DNA of 64,000 nucleotides from Phymorhynchus buccinoides (lineage: Eukaryota; Mollusca; Gastropoda; Neogastropoda; Raphitomidae): contig CM065699.1 in the NCBI GenBank assembly GCA_017654935.2, positions 6,407,668 through 6,471,667 of the forward strand, written 5' to 3'. A model generated the notes under the pieces. That model made no database searches. It was not told the origin of the DNA and saw nothing but the letters and a program-made list of their open reading frames with translations. Of this stretch, positions 38,181 to 46,210 are shown one piece after another. The translations under genes and the position numbers were made by a program. The first letter of the stretch is position 1. Each line of letters opens with the position of its first letter.

Positions 38181-41100
38181 CACATGCACATACACACACA
38201 CTGCTCAGCAAAAAAAAAGTCAACTGTGAATGTTCTGAGTTGGGGGTTGTGACGGAATTCTCCTGAAGCTTTGACCCAAAAAACCCAGCTCATCAAATGT
38301 GGTGAAAGACATTTTTACATATCAAATGATGAAAGTAGAGTTATTATTGCTCTTTTAATCTTTAGCACACTGCAGGCGCCCTGTGTTGCCCAGAGAGTGG
38401 TAGTCAAATTAAGCACTTCGCAGACATTATTTTCGTAACTAAAAATGGAAACAACCTTACGTTTGCTCTAGAACGAGGCTCAACCACATCCGTTTCTTCC
38501 TGCTAACCACCATTTGCATTTTAAATCGTTTATTGAACAGTTTTGTTCAATCAGAAAGTCAAGTAAATATTAAACATGTCGGATTTCCGTGTTGGTGAAG
38601 CTTTTCTACTGGAAATGATCATCGATGTTTGTTTAGATCATGCATTTCTAGGCTTTGTTAGGTCGGATTTCGACAGTGAAAGAGCCTCAGAAGATCGTAG
38701 TGCAGTAGAAGGGGGGAGGGTAGATAGTGTCAGTGTGACTTGATGAAACGATCCAGATCTTTATTGGTCATTGGGCAATCTAAACAAATAACAAAAAAAC
38801 AGACTTTATGGTTCATGAACGTTTTCATTGTCATCATCATCATCATCAGCACCATCACAATCATTATCATTATTTGTGTGTTTTAAAATATGTTGTGTTA
38901 TCTATGCAAAATTGCCTTTCTAAACATTACTTGTGCCATGTCAAAATTATTATTTTAAAATTTAATGTACATGCCAGGCATCGAGTTTCTTTGTTTTGTA
39001 TGAAATCATTAAAATGATTGATTGATTGATTGATGTTAACGTTTCATTGTGTGTGCAGACCCAGCGGTTTGTGCGTGTGTACAACCTGTCTAAACAGCAG
39101 CTGGTGAAGAAGCTGCAGACCAACTGTAAATGGGTGTCATCCATGGACATCCACCCCGGAGGTAACCAATCCTCACCTGTAGCCTGGGAACAAACTTCAC
39201 TCAAGCTCAGTGATGCACCGCGGATGTTAAAATGATGGGACAAACTGTCCTGAATGTTAAAATCCCACCATGCCGATGGTTTTTTTTTCTCTTGCTTGGA
39301 AGATTTCTGAAGATTTCTTACGAGTGAGAGAGAGTGAAAACTCGTGAAAACGCTGATTTTCACACATCTGTGTGGCGGGTCTTTAAATTTCAATGTTAAA
39401 TTTCAACAGGACATTTGACATAATAGGACATTTTCAGTTTTAATAAGAGTATGTCCTGTGACCTGAGCCTCAGGCCATCACTGCGAGCTAGTTGTTGACC
39501 ACTGTGCTAGGTGATGTTACCTGTGCTGGGTTTCAGCTATCAGATGTTCTGTGACCTGAGCCTCAGGCCATCACTAGTTGTTGACCACTGTGCTAGGTGA
39601 TGTTACCTGTGCTGGGTTTCAGCTATCAGATGTTCTGTGACCTGAGCCTCAGGCCATCACTAGTTGTTGACCACTGTGCTAGGTGATGTTACCTGTGCTG
39701 GGTTTCAGCTATCAGATGTTCTGTGACCTGAGCCTCAGGCCATCACTAATTGTTGACCACTGTGCTAGGTGATGTTACCTGTGCTGGGTTTCAGCTATCA
39801 GATGTCCTGTGACCTGAGCCTCAGGCCATCACTAGTTGTTGACCACTGTGCTAGGTGATGTTACCTGTGCTGGGTTTCAGCTATCAGATGTTCTGTGACC
39901 TGAGCCTCAGGCCATCACTAATTGTTGACCATTGTGCTAGGTGATGTTACCTGTGCTGGGTTTCAGCTATCAGGATGTAAGCTTTATCTTTTGCTTTTAT
40001 TCTTTTTCTTCCTATTACTGGACTGGGCCTCACGGCATTTAAGTCCAACTTGGTACGCGACTGACAGGCGACGTGTGCTCTAAATGCTTAATTTTAAAAA
40101 CTTGAATAATAATTTGGGATCCATCCCTAAACTTAAGGTTAAAACTATATACACTGGTCAACTGGGAGATCAGCAGACGGAGATTTACATTCTGAAGTAT
40201 TGAAATTTACGTCATTGTGTGTGTGTGGGTGGGTGTACTAGTGCTAGCTACTGTGCTTTGCATAGTGTGTGTGTCGGTGTGTTTGTGCGCGCATGAACTT
40301 GTGTGAATGCATTGCTATGATTTTAATAATGTGTGTGTGTGTGCGCGTGCCTGCATGTTTTCTTCTTTGCTGTGCGTGGCCAGAATCAACTCTTTGATTA
40401 TTTTTTGCCACAGAATGTGTGGTGTGGGATGTGTGTGTGTGTGTGTGTGTGTAGAATGTATGTGTAGGATGTGTGTGTGAGTATGTGCCTGTGCGTGTGC
40501 GTGCCTGCCTGCCTGCATGTGTGTGCGTGCTTGTGTGTGTGTGTGCGTGCGTGCCTGTGCGTGCGTGCTACCTTGATAAAAAGCATCATGAAATCCACTG
40601 TGCATTGCGGGGTGTATAATAAACCAGACAGTGACCACCACAAAAGGAACACGGAAGGCAGACCACACCATGTGGAAAAATACCCCATTTTATTGTGATT
40701 TACTGCAAATGTCAGCACCATGTGGAAACCCCCCCCATTTTATTGTGATTTACTGCAAATGTCAGTCCATGTGGAAAAATACCCCATTTTATTGTGATTT
40801 ACTGCAAATGTCAGCACCATGTGGAAAAAACCCCCATTTTATTGTGATTTACTGCAAATGTCAGTCCATGTGGAAAAATACCCCATTTTATTGTGATTTA
40901 CTGCAAATGTCAGTCCATGTGGAAAAATACCCCATTTTATTGTGATTTACTGCAAATGTCAGTCCATGTGGAAAAATACCCCATTTTATTGTGATTTACT
41001 GCAAATGTCAGTCCATGTTGTGGTGGTGGTTTTTCAGGTGACAACGTGCTGGTTGGCAGTTACGACTGTCGCTCCAACTGGTTTGACATGGACCTCTCCA

Positions 41101-44100
41101 CCAAGCCCTACCAGATTCTGAAGTGAGTGTCATGATTACCTACAGCAATTTATATTCACCGTATTTCACTGGCTATAAGGTGATATTAAGCAAAGGGTGA
41201 ATACTCTCTTTCTAATTAACTCCCCTCCACCAAAGTTGATTACGATACCAATCACCTAGCAGAGCGTGGGTCAGAACCAAAGTGAGACAAACAAAGCATC
41301 ATTCTCAAAAAAGAATGTGCCAAGTTCGCCTTTATGACCCTCCACCCACACGGTACACATCAACAATGGTGGAGAGGACGACATACAAACAAATCAACAT
41401 CTATCCAAGAATGATGCTTGGTTTGTCTCACTTTGGTTCTGACCCACGCACTGCTAGCTGATTGGTATCATAATCAACTTTGGTGGAGGGGAGTTAATTA
41501 GAAAGAGAGTATTCACCCTTTGTTCAATTTTGTTGTCTCCTCTCTTGGCCTCACTATTTCATTCTTATAAGGCGATACTTTTCTTCCCGGACTGAGACCC
41601 CTGCGCCTTATACGGGCATGAAAACAGCTCCGCCGTCTCTGCCGAAAAATTGTCGTAGTTGAAGAAGGAATCTCCGCCGAAAAATAATTTTCTCTGCCGA
41701 TAATGCGAGCGCAATGTTAGGCCGGGTTCACATTAGACGCGTAAGTTCCGTATGGAAAACCCTAGTAAGTAAGTGGAAGAAAGAAGGATAAAAGTTTACG
41801 CATATAGGGGAAATTCGGACACATGCGCAAATCTTTTCCTTTCTTTGTTTCACTTATTTGTGGATTGCGCACGGGTTTCCGCATGGAATATCCGCTTATG
41901 TGTGGACACAGCCTTATCAGACCTGTTTACCCCCTACACAAGTCTTGAGTAGTCTGGATAGCTGAAATGAGTAGTTTTGGCTCAAAATGTGTAGTTTTAT
42001 TCATGAAGCCATCAAACAATGTTCACTGAAAATGGAGTGAAAATGAGTAATTAAAGCATTATTTTTAATTTTGAAGAGTAGTGGAGATCCAAATTGAGTA
42101 GAATACTACCCGAAAGAGTAGAGTAAACAGGTCTGCCTTATTCTCAAACAGCGTGGTTCGTATTTGGTCGAGTGTGCGCTTGTGGTCGCTAGCAAAAAGG
42201 GCCGATGGAGTGTCCCACAAACGGTGTGTTGGATTGTTTGGAGGCAAGGCAGGCCGCAAAATGAGCACTTGCGTGTGCCCTCACCCCCCACCCCCCGCCC
42301 CGCGCTCACGCCAGTTGGTTTTGGATAGTAGCATGTGTGCTCTTCGGTGCTGCCCCCCACCCCCCACCCCCCGCCCCGCGCTCACGGCAGTTGGTTTTGG
42401 ATAGTAGCATGTGTGCTCTTCGGTGCTGCCCCCCCCCCCCACCCCCCCCCCCGCCCCCGGCAGTTGGTTTTGGATAGTAGCATGTGTGCTCTTCGGTGCT
42501 GCTGCCCCCCACCCCCACCCCCACCCCCACACAAAAGTTCTTACGATAGTGGAAAATCCGGGTTGAAGAATTTCTCGGCTGGAAAATCTCCTCTTTCTTT
42601 TTGAACATCAGTTTTCATGCCTGTTTATAGTATGATTATTGTTGTTGTTGTCTTACCCTGGCTAAAAGACTCCAGGGATCATTCCAACAGTAGAAGCACT
42701 TGAACACTGTGGTACAAATGCATCAGCTAGGGACGAGAACATTACGTGTGTGACCGTTTTTGATTACCCCGCCATGTGGGCAGCCACATTCCGACTTTGG
42801 GGGATTTGGGAGACTGGTGATGTTATGCTAGGAGCTTGTCATGGCTAAAGACAATCCCCCGCATAACTATGCAGAGCATAACATTTTGATGTAGCCTTGG
42901 TGTTCTAGTTTATGTCAGTAGGGCATTTGCCGCGTGCCGGCGACCTTGAATTTCATTGAGTTAAAATTTAGAGTTGAAATAACTTGAATTAGAAAGGTCA
43001 GCGTAACTCGGGCAGAACGAGCGCGGGCAGATTAGTAGTCTAGTACAGAGAACGAACACTCGTGACGAATGCCCTATTGGTCTGACACAGCCCTATGCCA
43101 AGGCGAATCCAATGGTGGAATTCAAACTTTATTTTTATAACCTAGTTGGTCATATAATGCATGGTTTTTTTTTCATGTGATTATTCATAGTTTGACCCAT
43201 TAATTTCCAGTTTGCACCCAACAAATTTTGATGGTGCATGAAAAAAAAATGTATGAAAGTCGCTCAGCATATTTTGAAGCAAAAGCAAAAATTAATCAAC
43301 AATCTTAAAAATCTCTAATTTCTGTTTGGGACATATTTGTTTGCAGACATCACAAGCGAGCCATCAGACAGGTGTGCTATCATCGTCAGTACCCACTGTT
43401 TGCTTCAGCCTCTGATGACGGCACTGTCATCGTGTGTCACGGCAAAGTATACAGGTATGTAAACCAATACCCACTGTTTGCTTCAGCCTCTGATGACGGC
43501 ACTGTCATCGTGTGTCACGGCAAAGTATACAGGTATGTAAACCAATACCCACTGTTGGCTTGGCACTGTCATTGTGTGTCACAGCAAAGTATACAGGTAT
43601 GTAAACCAATACCATCTGTTGGTTTGGCACTGTCATGTGTCATGGCAAAGTATACAGGTATGTAAACCAATACCATCTGTTGGTTTGGCACTGTCATGTG
43701 TCATGGCAAAGTATACAGGTATGTAAACTAATACCCAGGTTGTAGTAAGATTGTTTTTGCTTTTTTTTATGTTGCTTTGTTTGTTTTTAATGTATTGTTT
43801 TTGTGGTCATTTGAATCCTTCCATCTTGTGAAACAGTGGCACGGCGCTAGGATGACCGACAATTTCTTGCAGTGTGTGTGAAACTATCGTCATCAGGGCT
43901 GGCATTTATCTGGGAAATGCGTGGTTTCAGAGAAAATTTCAAATAAGTTATTAGAAGAAAAAGGATTAGGGGGCTGAGGATTGGGAATGTTTGTGCACAT
44001 ATGTAAAGGTTTATTATTTTAGTGGAATTGTAAAGCGCTTAGAGCTTATAAGTATAAGCGCTCTATAAATTGTCTTAATAAATAAATATGATCAGAAACT

Positions 44101-44530
44101 AAAATGTCTTTGTCGAGTACTGCACATAGCTTGAGTTATGTAGGGATCTTCTGATGGATTTTCACGTCTGCAAATTTTTGACAGGAGAAAAAAGATTGAG
44201 AGATGATGCAAATTGTCCTCCTTAGAAGAATCATGGCTGGTCTGATCGTGCTTGAAGATCACAGTCAAGGTGCTTCGCGGCCACTCTTTACCCAACAAGA
44301 TGGCGTCATGGATTGTTTGATATGCTATCATTACTGCTATTACATATACATAACAATTGTTTTTTTCTGGTTGTAGCGACCTGCTGCAAAATCCGCTGAT
44401 TGTACCGGTCAAGGTGCTCCGCGGTCACTCGCTGACCAACAAGATGGGCGTCATGGACTGTGCCTTCCACCCCAGACAGCCCCACCTGTTCACTGCAGGG
44501 GCAGACGCCACCATCCGACTGTACAAATGA
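29841..44530 (+). CDS. BOP1: BOP1/Erb1 ribosome biogenesis protein, C-terminal WD40 half (9 exons)
   Basis: The joined exons encode the beta-propeller of BOP1: [20 protein letters not shown], the WD-type [123 protein letters not shown]-like [34 protein letters not shown] and the end [10 protein letters not shown]. This order is specific to BOP1/Erb1, a nucleolar PeBoW subunit with PES1 and WDR12 needed for 27S/28S rRNA processing and 60S assembly. All phases match. The BOP1NT domain and first propeller strands are absent upstream, where a gap and repeats lie. Ends at TGA 44528-44530. Confidence 0.95.
29990..30216. mobile_element. TTAA family A element, copy 2
   Basis: Starts TTAACCTTTTCGCTG and ends ggcggcaaaagggtta, with the family interior 'tgacatgggtgttaaaccat'. 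One end has lost the TTAA. Confidence 0.75.
30233..30941 (+). mobile_element. Penelope-like retroelement fragment (GIY-YIG endonuclease C-terminus) inside an inverted repeat
   Basis: A 169-codon frame (30279-30788) contains [37 protein letters not shown] and [14 protein letters not shown]. This is the C-terminal part of the Penelope-type GIY-YIG endonuclease domain (family pattern S-A-x-x-D-H ... V-D-W ... E-x-x-x-R ... K-E-[SA]-I-x-I ... x-N-R-D). The frame is flanked by inverted arms: 30233-30309 with 30868-30941, and 30320-30392 with 30599-30670. Penelope elements carry terminal repeats that can be inverted. The RT domain is missing, so the copy is dead. Confidence 0.75.
30672..30866. repeat. 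Dispersed repeat B ('ccctggct.aaagactccagg')
   Basis: About 190 bases, repeated at 42635-42815 with the same landmarks: 'gaagcacttg', 'attacgtgtgtga', 'gggcagccaca'. It lies in the right arm of the Penelope-like fragment's inverted repeat. Family not recognised. Confidence 0.75.
31248..31682. repeat. Dispersed repeat C, copy 1 (about 430 bp)
   Basis: Shares 'tagacgattttcgg', 'tcagcgacttgcaaacat', 'gtgacgtaaaaatataaat' and 'cttcccctgtttgaccgatt' with 44559-44965. Same orientation, roughly 80% alike by eye. No coding frame is conserved between them. Confidence 0.85.
31767..31899 (+). CDS. BOP1: BOP1 exon b
   Basis: Acceptor tgtcctgccccag, donor GTCGT|gtaagt. Encodes [20 protein letters not shown] then the [12 protein letters not shown] segment; leaves in phase 2. 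Confidence 0.92.
32003..32232. mobile_element. TTAA-flanked inverted-repeat transposon, family B
   Basis: TTAACCCCTTGACTGCCA at the left, complement of tggcagtcaaggggttaa at the right; 230 bp with TTAA on both sides. A left-truncated copy is at 60575-60757. Confidence 0.85.
32329..32585. mobile_element. TTAA family A element, copy 3
   Basis: Starts TTAACCCTTTCAACC and ends ggcggtgaaagggttaa. The interior is colinear with copies 1, 2 and 4. Confidence 0.85.
32810..32916 (+). CDS. BOP1: BOP1 exon c
   Basis: Acceptor gcgcattatttcag, donor GACG|gttagt. Encodes [20 protein letters not shown] then [10 protein letters not shown]; leaves in phase 1. The CTGT-rich satellite begins at its donor. Confidence 0.92.
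32921..33958. repeat. 20-24-bp CTGT/'gttcaagtgcgtc' minisatellite, about 1 kb
   Basis: Units of 'gttcaagtg(c/t)(g/a)tc' separated by one to three CTGT blocks. It has no stops in several plus-strand frames, giving illusory proteins of over 300 residues rich in Cys, Ser and Val. It starts 5 bases inside the intron after exon c. Confidence 0.97.
34029..34150. repeat. 15-16-bp tandem 'tgtgtgtatatcac'
   Basis: About eight units of gtgtgtatatcact follow the TG tract; the last units include TG expansions. Confidence 0.93.
34310..34665. repeat. 31-bp minisatellite 'gacagtttgtcctattgatt..gttgtttcag'
   Basis: About eleven units; each ends with a splice-acceptor-like tttgttgtttcag followed by GACAG. 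It lies in the intron before the triplicated BOP1 exon. Confidence 0.95.
34690..34800 (-). mobile_element. tRNA-derived SINE, 3' fragment
   Basis: Matches the 3' body of the SINE at 55370-55767 in the same orientation ('agcaggatttctccctgctc' flanked by 'tatc.gtttgg..tataccaagc'). The tRNA-like head is missing. Confidence 0.7.
35184..35387 (+). pseudogene. Two extra 5' copies of BOP1 exon d
   Basis: Copy 1 at 35184-35263 and copy 2 at 35308-35387. Each has its own acceptor (tatttacag) and the first 80 bases of exon d almost unchanged (ACGCTAAGGGCG / ACCCTAAGGGCG). Both end at ATGAGGCTG and then run straight into TGA and the 'ttgaatgattgattg' intron motif. They lack the last 12 bases and the donor of the real exon. 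The repeat period is 124 and 120 bases. Confidence 0.92.
35428..35519 (+). CDS. BOP1: BOP1 exon d (third, complete copy)
   Basis: Acceptor gacatatttacag, donor CAG|gtaggg. Encodes [20 protein letters not shown] then [10 protein letters not shown]; phase 1 in, 0 out. It is the only one of three tandem copies with a usable donor. Confidence 0.92.
35724..35850. repeat. Dispersed repeat with 'aaggtcaaggtcac' core, third copy
   Basis: Same landmarks as 15436-15780: 'ccaagttcgaacatgaaggt', then 'ggtcaaaggtcaaggtca', 'ttgatctagcgttttta'. Contains TCAAGGTCA and a TGGTCA-A-AGGTCA direct repeat. Confidence 0.8.
36044..36428. mobile_element. TTAA family A element, copy 4, with a nested element
   Basis: TTAACCCTTTCGCCG to cggtgaaggggttaa. 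It is interrupted at 36154-36286 by a separate 133-bp transposon; removing that and one ATAAC restores the family sequence. Confidence 0.88.
36154..36286. mobile_element. 133-bp CAGGCATGGG inverted-repeat transposon
   Basis: Perfect 17-bp ends CAGGCATGGGAATTGTC / GACAATTCCCATGCCTG with the 5-bp direct repeat ATAAC on both sides (36149-36153, 36287-36291). A related end ('gacaattcccatccctg') is at 9168-9184. Confidence 0.9.
36687..36930. repeat. Dispersed repeat D ('ggggataccgggggctctttt')
   Basis: About 230 bases, matching the complement of 63395-63670 in order ('gttcccccaccttctgg', 'tgactctgccttttc', 'cattctcctgc', ending '..ccgaagtcggacatg'). Each copy appears to have an open frame with GDTGGSFV, but the similarity extends through non-coding parts. 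Confidence 0.75.
37048..37158 (+). CDS. BOP1: BOP1 exon e
   Basis: Acceptor tttttgtgtgcag, donor CAG|gtagga; 37 codons, phase 0. [20 protein letters not shown] then HRLSKRHSQ, closely following the family [14 protein letters not shown]. Confidence 0.95.
37185..37415. repeat. (TG)n-rich tract
   Basis: About 230 bases of TG with CG and TA interruptions directly after exon e. Long frames on both strands are translated dinucleotides. Confidence 0.95.
37520..37594 (+). CDS. BOP1: BOP1 exon f
   Basis: Acceptor cttttattttccag, donor GCG|gtgagt; 25 codons: [20 protein letters not shown] then VLFVA. Confidence 0.95.
37670..38005. repeat. 30-bp minisatellite 'ttttggatgctgaaacttgtggcttccgg'
   Basis: About eleven units with g/t and c/t variants. 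Both strands are open; the frames are satellite translations. Confidence 0.95.
38109..38178. repeat. (CA)n microsatellite
   Basis: About 70 bases of pure CA. Confidence 0.97.
38210..39035. other. Intron sequence ending in a (TTGA)n retroposon tail
   Basis: No gene seen. 38750-39035 ends in 'atgattgattgattgattga', the tail also found near 22850 and (complement) 56095, about 20 bases before the acceptor of exon g. Confidence 0.55.
39059..39161 (+). CDS. BOP1: BOP1 exon g
   Basis: Acceptor ttgtgtgtgcag, donor GGAG|gtaacc. [20 protein letters not shown] then [12 protein letters not shown]; leaves in phase 1. Confidence 0.95.
39300..39392. mobile_element. TTTAAAGACC element, right half
   Basis: 'gaagatttcttacgagtgag' and 'acacatctgtgtggcgggtc' are shared with 49430-49512; it ends gtctttaaa. 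The left half is not recognisable. Confidence 0.5.
39455..39975. repeat. 86-bp minisatellite 'gtgacctgagcctcaggcca...'
   Basis: About six units, each including the internal palindrome cctgagcctcagg and the acceptor-like gtgctgggtttcag. Very little divergence. Confidence 0.95.
40207..40570. repeat. TG-rich microsatellite region
   Basis: Several TG tracts (40216-40260, 40330-40345, 40428-40460, 40463-40570) with TGCC interruptions. No gene. Confidence 0.85.
40668..41020. repeat. 51-52-bp minisatellite before BOP1 exon h
   Basis: Unit 'ccatgtggaaaaatacccca ttttattgtgatttactgca aatgtcagt', about seven copies. The array ends 18 bases before the acceptor of exon h. Confidence 0.95.
41038..41122 (+). 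CDS. BOP1: BOP1 exon h
   Basis: Acceptor ggtggtggtttttcag, donor TGAA|gtgagt. [20 protein letters not shown] then TKPYQIL; leaves in phase 2. Confidence 0.95.
41196..41525. mobile_element. Foldback transposon with about 112-bp inverted arms
   Basis: Left arm 41196-41306 ('caaagggtgaatactctctt ...') and right arm about 41410-41525 ('... aagagagtattcaccctttg') are about 93% complementary around a 100-base loop. It lies inside an 'ataaggcg' element whose pieces flank it (41160-41190 and 41567-41615). Confidence 0.88.
41721..41917. mobile_element. Inverted-repeat element with 'aggccg' ends (copy 2, inverted)
   Basis: Complement of 23868-24064 over its whole length. Its 'gccttat' end was the target of the insertion at 41918. 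Confidence 0.75.
41918..42135. mobile_element. CAGACCTGTTT inverted-repeat transposon (copy 2)
   Basis: 218 bp, ends CAGACCTGTTTAC / GTAAACAGGTCTG, exact 6-bp direct repeat CCTTAT (41912-41917, 42136-42141). It is in the opposite orientation to copy 1. Confidence 0.92.
42245..42535. repeat. 75-bp C-rich tandem, G-quadruplex prone on the minus strand
   Basis: About four units of 'agttggttttggatagtagc' plus 'atgtgtgctcttcggtgctg' followed by a run of C3-C10 blocks. The minus strand carries several G4+ runs. Confidence 0.92.
42635..42815. repeat. Dispersed repeat B, copy 2
   Basis: Same as 30672-30866: 'aaagactccagggatcatt', 'attacgtgtgtga.cgttttt', 'gggcagccaca.tccgactt'. Confidence 0.75.
43347..43454 (+). 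CDS. BOP1: BOP1 exon i
   Basis: Acceptor atttgtttgcag, donor ACAG|gtatgt. [20 protein letters not shown] then [14 protein letters not shown]; phase 2 in and out. Confidence 0.95.
43455..43736 (+). repeat. Four extra tandem copies of the 3' end of BOP1 exon i with its donor
   Basis: After the real donor (ACAG|gtatgtaa) the sequence ccaatacccactgttt...gtatacag|gtatgtaa repeats four times. The first extra copy (about 43463-43532) is full and nearly identical to the exon end. The later three are shortened by an internal deletion ('gttggcttggcactgtc'). Every copy keeps tatacag|gtatgtaa, so the region has five near-identical donors. Confidence 0.93.
44030..44092. mobile_element. Retroposon tail 'gtaaagcgctt..gcgctctataaa'
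   Basis: The same motif is found near 2130, 13382, 60420 and 62650. It ends in 'taataaataaata'. Only the tail is identified. Confidence 0.5.
44262..44322 (+). pseudogene. Decayed duplicate of part of the BOP1 terminal exon
   Basis: 'tcaaggtgcttcgcggccac tctttacccaacaagatggc gtcatggattgt' matches the real exon at 44408-44462 with about eight changes, including a deleted base. The duplicated piece is about 142 bases upstream of the original and lacks an acceptor of its own. Confidence 0.8.
44377..44530 (+). CDS. BOP1: BOP1 terminal exon j
   Basis: Acceptor ttttttctggttgtag. [20 protein letters not shown], then [20 protein letters not shown] and K followed by TGA. The length from the last WD repeat to the stop matches vertebrate BOP1. 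Confidence 0.96.
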
Positions 44531-44558
44531 TCCTGTGTGTGTGTGTGCCTGAACAAAT

Positions 44559-44965
44559 AGACGATTTTCGGGGGAAAAACTAGGGGAGAGCATTTTGTGA
44601 AAATTAGAGTTGATTACCTTGACTTGCTCGGTCAAAGCCATGGCAGTATGGCGTCGAAGCTTGAAACCGCCGGATGCCAGTCAGCGACTTGCAAACATGT
44701 TTTTAGAAAAATAAGGGGTGGCCAGTTGCTACAAAGTGATAGAACTTGCAAACTGTGACGTAAAAATATAAATTACATCAAATTTAGAACGACGCACTGC
44801 GTTCTACATGCTGTGTGTCTCCTCAAACACACGAGGCGACGGCTGTGGATCTACCTGAAGGTAGAGTAACTTCCCCTGTTTGACCGATTGAATTAGGCGA
44901 GATCACTCCCACACACCATGAAATTACTCCCCTTAATTATTTCTGAACAATTCCTATTGCTTGAT
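44559..44965. repeat. Dispersed repeat C, copy 2, in the BOP1 3' UTR region
   Basis: Colinear with 31248-31682. It begins about 30 bases after the BOP1 stop, so it would be part of the 3' UTR unless cleavage occurs at once. Confidence 0.85.
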
Positions 44966-45117
44966 GTAAGAAAAAGAAACAGTTGAAGGGACCCAGAGAC
45001 GCACTAGCCTCACCTGCTCTACCAACACGTAGCGACAGTTCTTGCTAGGTTGTGTCTGTGTATGTGGACATGTAGGAATGAATTGTTGGGTAAAAGTAGA
45101 AGATATCCGCCTTCTTT

Positions 45118-45378
45118 ACCATATTTTTGGGGACTATAAGGCGCACCTCAATATAAGGCGCATCCCCCAGATTTTACCCCAAATTCAGATTTTGTTCACC
45201 AATGTTCTTACTATACTATCAGTCCTATAAGGTGCACCTCAATATAAGGCGCATCCCCCAGATTTTACCCCAAATTCAGATTTTGTTCACCAATGTTCTC
45301 ACTATACTATCAGTCCTATAAGGCGCAGGGGTCTCAGTCTGGGGGAAAATGTATCACCTTATAGTAAAAAAAATATGG
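45118..45378. mobile_element. 'ataaggcgca' element with internal 110-bp duplication
   Basis: Starts accatatttttggggactat and ends 'ccttatag..aaaatatggtac'. The middle 'cacctcaatataaggcgcat...actatactatcagtcctata' is present twice. Confidence 0.8.
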
Positions 45379-45715
45379 TACTTTTTTGGTGATTGTAGCT
45401 TCTGGCTTCCACCTTACAAAATGATTGTATGTGTGTGTGTCGGTGTGTGCGCTTGTGCGCATGTGTGTGCATTTTAAAAAAAATCTTTCATCAAATAGAA
45501 TGAGGCTGTATTCATATTGTCCATGTACATTTTTTTTCTCCATTTTGGAATGAATGATGATGAGACAGAGAAAAGTAAACCTGGTTTTAAATGTTTCCAG
45601 CGTTTTGTTTTGGTGTGAAATGGTATGATTGATTATTGGTGTCAATTATTTTATTTTATTTTTTGTTGGGTGGTGTTGCAATGTTGAAAGGATAGAAAGA
45701 CATGGCACACTGTAT

Positions 45716-45740
45716 GGGGGGGGGGGGGGGGGGGGGGGGG
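45716..45740. repeat. Poly-G run
   Basis: About 25 G in a row followed by an A run; a likely sequencing-difficult spot. Confidence 0.95.
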
Positions 45741-46210
45741 TAAAAAAAAAAAGGCTCTTTCTCTCTCACACTACAAAGGAATCAAATATTTTAACAATTC
45801 TGTATTTTATCACATCCGACTATTTCCCCATGAACTTTCACTCTCAACATTCGTAACCCAAATACATTTTCATAATAAAAGAATTGTTTAAGAAAAATTA
45901 AGAAAAAAGTCAACATTAACATGACAATTAAACCAAATAAAGAATACATCTTGCCATTTCCGAGCTATCGTATACAACAACAAAAAAGAAGAAAATATAT
46001 TTACATTAATTTAAAACTTTGCATGTAATAGTTTCCTGCCATTTATTGGAAGTCTGTGTACACGTTAACATATTCACAAAATATCTATTTCCCCATGGAA
46101 ACAGTCTTAGTCCACTCATAATGACTTACAACTCACTGTGTCGCCATGGGGAAATAGTAATATTTTGTGAATATTGTTAACGTGTACAGAGATCTTTATA
46201 TACATATAGT

